Origin: Pseudomonadota bacterium
GTDB taxonomy: Bacteria > Pseudomonadota > Alphaproteobacteria > Rhodobacterales > Rhodobacteraceae
Direction of reading: 5' to 3'
Assembly (NCBI GenBank): GCA_020161615.1
Contig: JAIUPD010000009.1
Location: 124,001-188,000, forward strand
DNA length: 64,000 nucleotides
Part shown: one piece after another, positions 61,435-64,000 of the stretch
How positions within the stretch are numbered: position 1 is the first letter of the stretch
How the letters are laid out: every line of letters begins with the position of its first letter
The notes under the pieces: model-generated
Seen by the model: the letters and a program-made list of their open reading frames with translations, nothing else
Database searches by the model: none
Told to the model about the DNA's origin: nothing
Position numbers and translations under genes: made by a program

Positions 61435-63069
61435 TCAGCCCGGTTCGAGGCCCGACCGCCGGTCGCGCGCGCGGGCCTCGGGGTCGCGCCCGGCCGGATC
61501 GCCGAAACCGGCGCCGCCCGGAACCTCGAACCGCAGCCTTTCGCCGGGACCGACGATCTGGAAGCCCTTCGGCTGCAGCGTGGCGCCCGAGGCGAGGCCC
61601 AGCGCGCCCATCGCCCCGGGGGTGCCGCCCTGACGGCCCTGCGCCTGTACCGTGGTGCGGTCGAACATGGCGAAGAGCGCGACCGGACTGCCATCGCGGG
61701 TGGCGAGTTCGATGCTCTGCCCGTAGCCGCCGCGAAAGGTGCCATCGCCCGCCGATCCCGGGCGCAGTTCCTTTTTCCACAGCACGATGGGCGCGTGGCT
61801 TTCGACAACCTCCACCGGCATGGCGCGCACGCCCGAGGGAAAGGCGGTGGTGGACAGCCCATCCGCCATCGGCCGCGCCCCGCCGCCGCCCGCGTTGAAG
61901 AACAGCGTCTCCCAGGCCGGGCCCTGCCAGTCGCCGGGGAAATGCCGGGCGACTTCCGGCCCGCCGCGCAGCTGGATGCCCCAGAGGCCCGCGGAACCCT
62001 CGGCCGGGACGCGGTCGGGCAGAATATGCGCCAGGCAGCCCAGCACGGCCTCGGGCAGGAACTGGCCGATGATGTGGCGGGCGCTGACCGGGTTGGGGCG
62101 GGTGACGTTGAGGATCGAACCCTCAGGCGCCACGACGCGGACGGTCGACAGCGAGCCGCTGTTGTTGGGGACCGCGGCGCCGATGATGCAGCGCGCCCCG
62201 AACGAAGCATAGGCGTTGGTGTAATTGTAGACGAGGTTGATCCCCTTGGGGTGCGAGGGGCTGGTGCCGGCGAAATCGAGCAGCACCTCATCCTCGCCGA
62301 TGGTCAGCGTGCAGGTGATGGTGATCGGCGTGCCGAAAGCGTCCAGGGTGATGGTATTGGTGGCCGAGGTTTTCGGCAGTTTGCGGATCTCCTCGATCAT
62401 GGCGGCGCGGGAACGGGCGAGGATCTCGGCGCCGACCTCCTCCAGATCCTCCAGCCCCAGCTGCGCCACGGCGTCCACAAGAACCTGTGCGCTGGCCTCG
62501 TTGGCGGCGACGTAGGAGAGGATGTCGGCCTCCACCTCATCCGGCGTGCGGACATTGGCGCGGATCATCGCCATCAGGTCGTCATTCACCACGCCCTTCT
62601 TCATCAGCTTCATCACCGGAATCGCCAGCCCCTCCTCAAAGACCGAGGCGCCGTCCGGCCCCTGCCCCCGCCCGCCGATGTCGAGCTGGTGGCAGGTGCA
62701 GGCGAAAAAGCCGATGACCTGCCCATCCTTGAAGACCGGTGAGGTGACGGTGATGTCGTGGACATGCCCCGAGGCAATCCAGGGGTCGTTGGTGATCAGG
62801 TGATCGCCTTCTTCCAGCGTATCGGCGGGATGCACGGCCAGCATCTGTGGCACGGCGGCGACGGTCGAGTTGACGTGGCCGGGGGTGCCGGTCTGGGCCT
62901 GGGCCAGCATGTTGCCCGAGCGGTCGAAGAGTGCGGCGCTCAGGTCGCCCGAATCGCGCACGACCGGCGAGAAGGCGGTGCGCATCAGGGTGCGGGCCTG
63001 TTCCTCGACAATGGCGATGAGGTTGGACCAGATCACCTGAAAGCGGATTTCGTCCTGTGCGGGGTTCAT
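61435..63069 (-). CDS. hyuB: Hydantoinase/oxoprolinase B subunit (HyuB)
   Basis: The 544 aa protein matches HyuB: LVRTAFSPVVRDSGDLSAAL-like MRTAFSPVVRDSGDLSAALF, DHLITNDPWIASGHVHDITV, and a C-terminal VPGGAGFGDPAGRDPE. HyuA/HyuB form an ATP-dependent N-methylhydantoinase, 5-oxoprolinase or acetone carboxylase-type complex in the cytoplasm. It starts 1 base after the HyuA stop (TGA-C-ATG). The exact cyclic amide is unknown. Confidence 0.9.
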   Translation of the reverse strand: MNPAQDEIRFQVIWSNLIAIVEEQARTLMRTAFSPVVRDSGDLSAALFDRSGNMLAQAQTGTPGHVNSTVAAVPQMLAVHPADTLEEGDHLITNDPWIASGHVHDITVTSPVFKDGQVIGFFACTCHQLDIGGRGQGPDGASVFEEGLAIPVMKLMKKGVVNDDLMAMIRANVRTPDEVEADILSYVAANEASAQVLVDAVAQLGLEDLEEVGAEILARSRAAMIEEIRKLPKTSATNTITLDAFGTPITITCTLTIGEDEVLLDFAGTSPSHPKGINLVYNYTNAYASFGARCIIGAAVPNNSGSLSTVRVVAPEGSILNVTRPNPVSARHIIGQFLPEAVLGCLAHILPDRVPAEGSAGLWGIQLRGGPEVARHFPGDWQGPAWETLFFNAGGGGARPMADGLSTTAFPSGVRAMPVEVVESHAPIVLWKKELRPGSAGDGTFRGGYGQSIELATRDGSPVALFAMFDRTTVQAQGRQGGTPGAMGALGLASGATLQPKGFQIVGPGERLRFEVPGGAGFGDPAGRDPEARARDRRSGLEPG

Positions 63070-63070
63070 G

Positions 63071-64000
63071 TCAGCCCTCCTGCCCGGTGTAGGTCAGCAG
63101 CACGTGGCCGCCGGAGATGGTGCGCGCGTCGAAACCGCGCGGGACGTGAATCGTGGTGCCCTTGTCCTTGATCAGCGCGGGGCCGTGCAGCGGCTGCGGC
63201 CCGAGGTCGGCGCGCAGGATCTGGCGGGCGGGGGTCATGGCGCCGGTTGTCAGGTCGTAAAGCGGCGCGGTGTCGGGCAGGGAACGCTCCAGCCGGTCGG
63301 TGACGGCGGGGGTGGGGGCGGTGCCTTCGGCGGCGACGCGCAGGCTGAGGGCGACGATCTCGACCGGGATGCGGTCCAGCGCGCGTTTGTAGAGGGCGGC
63401 ATAATGGCGTTGGAACAGGGCCTGCAGACGAGGGGCGTCCTGATCGGTGAGGTCCGTATCCTCGACCGGGATCTGCAGCGTCTGGCCTTGCCCCTTGTAG
63501 CGCAGGAACAGCGTGCGTTGCGCCACCTGCCCTGCCCCGGGGGCGGCGGCTTCGACAAAGGCCGCAGCCTCGGCCGCCATCTCGGCATAAAGGCGGTTAT
63601 AGAGCGTGGCGTCGAAGCGGCCGAGCGGCATGGCCAGGCTGCGCGAGAGTTCATAGACCGCCTGCGCCTGCAGGAAACCGATGGCCGAGCCGATGCCCGC
63701 GCCCAGCGGCACGATCACCCTTGTGGCGCCCAGCTTGCGGGCGATGCGGGCGGCGTGGATGCCGCCACCGCCGCCGAAGGCGATGATCGGCCGGGGGCGC
63801 AGGTCGACGCCCTTTTCGCGCGCGTGTTCGCGGGCGGCGCCGGCCATCTGCTCCTCCACCACCTCGGCCAGCGCGGCGGCGGCGCCCAGCGGGTCGAGGC
63901 CGAGGGGCTGGCCCACCCCCGCCTCCAGCGCCTGCGTGGCGAGCGTCGGGTCGATCTCGATCCCCGAGCCGTCGAAATCCCCCGGCGACAGGCGGCCGAG
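63071..64000 (-). CDS. hyuA: Hydantoinase/oxoprolinase A subunit (HyuA), 5' partial
   Basis: This is the C-terminal part of HyuA, about 310 residues; the frame stays open to the right edge, where it reads LGRLSPGDFDGSGIEID. A GTG at 63916 is internal. Family marks are IIAFGGGGGIHAARIARKLG (nucleotide-binding actin-like motif) and VPLGAGIGSAIGFLQA. It precedes hyuB in one operon with a 1-base gap. The N-terminal ATPase part lies outside the window. Confidence 0.9.
   Translation of the reverse strand, partial: LGRLSPGDFDGSGIEIDPTLATQALEAGVGQPLGLDPLGAAAALAEVVEEQMAGAAREHAREKGVDLRPRPIIAFGGGGGIHAARIARKLGATRVIVPLGAGIGSAIGFLQAQAVYELSRSLAMPLGRFDATLYNRLYAEMAAEAAAFVEAAAPGAGQVAQRTLFLRYKGQGQTLQIPVEDTDLTDQDAPRLQALFQRHYAALYKRALDRIPVEIVALSLRVAAEGTAPTPAVTDRLERSLPDTAPLYDLTTGAMTPARQILRADLGPQPLHGPALIKDKGTTIHVPRGFDARTISGGHVLLTYTGQEG

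Noticed and set aside
1-64000. tRNA, rRNA, insertion sequences or prophage genes
   Set aside because: No cloverleaf-like segments, transposase or integrase motifs, or phage structural proteins were recognised on either strand; small RNAs could be missed without folding software.

Overview
The window looks like a chromosomal segment of a high-GC alphaproteobacterium, most likely of the Rhodobacterales (Paracoccus/Rhodobacter type). This is inferred from codon bias, gene families and the GGATATTTTC-type intergenic motif; no rRNA or other marker gene is present to prove it. Coding density is very high, no gap between genes exceeds 300 bases, and many operons are joined by ATGA or TGATG overlaps. 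I see no tRNA, rRNA, CRISPR array, prophage or insertion sequence.

Left part (1-25 kb). A partial GntR regulator and a secreted HExxH protein are followed by a glycerol-3-phosphate ABC importer operon (ugpBAEC, minus strand) with a Pho-box-like promoter and a Tat-exported polysaccharide deacetylase. Next come a putrescine-type aminotransferase and a glutamylputrescine-oxidase-like enzyme, preceded by a GntR regulator; both promoters carry the same palindrome. A thioredoxin-like YbbN, a LON-domain protein and a Trm112 protein form a compact group, followed by an FAD dehydrogenase. On the plus strand lie an orphan polysaccharide export lipoprotein and a cobalamin side-chain operon (threonine kinase-like, CbiB, threonine-phosphate decarboxylase) ending in an unusual SDR. 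A thioesterase and a cluster of short palindromic repeats follow. Then comes a minus-strand operon of a tripartite tricarboxylate transporter plus an AtuA-like protein and a DUF4387 protein.

Middle (25-37 kb). A TctD/TctE-type two-component system with its own periplasmic binding protein is divergent from the Tct operon. MsrB, two tandem secreted proteins of an unrecognised family and a large basic amino acid decarboxylase follow. A second two-component system is convergent with an envelope operon encoding a membrane TlpA-like redoxin, an L,D-transpeptidase and a DsbA-like protein.

Right part (37-64 kb). A minus-strand operon encodes the aerobic 2-aminobenzoyl-CoA (anthranilate) route: CoA ligase, fused monooxygenase/reductase, SDR, enoyl-CoA hydratase-like protein, acyl-CoA dehydrogenase and a RidA protein, with a divergent MarR regulator. 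Next are UbiD/UbiX, an IMPACT-like protein, and a dipeptide-type ABC transporter operon with an Asp/Glu racemase-like gene. The right end holds a ThDP enzyme plus FAD oxidoreductase pair, an AraC regulator, RidA plus aldehyde dehydrogenase, a methyltransferase, a GntR regulator and hydantoinase-type HyuB/HyuA, the last running off the window.

Overall the segment is a catabolic and transport region (glycerol phosphate, polyamines, carboxylates, anthranilate, peptides) with local regulators beside most operons. The parts I find least explained by known systems are the TctCBA-AtuA-DUF4387 operon, the tandem secreted paralogs, the SDR lacking YxxxK, and the envelope redox/transpeptidase operon with a PmrA/QseB-like box.
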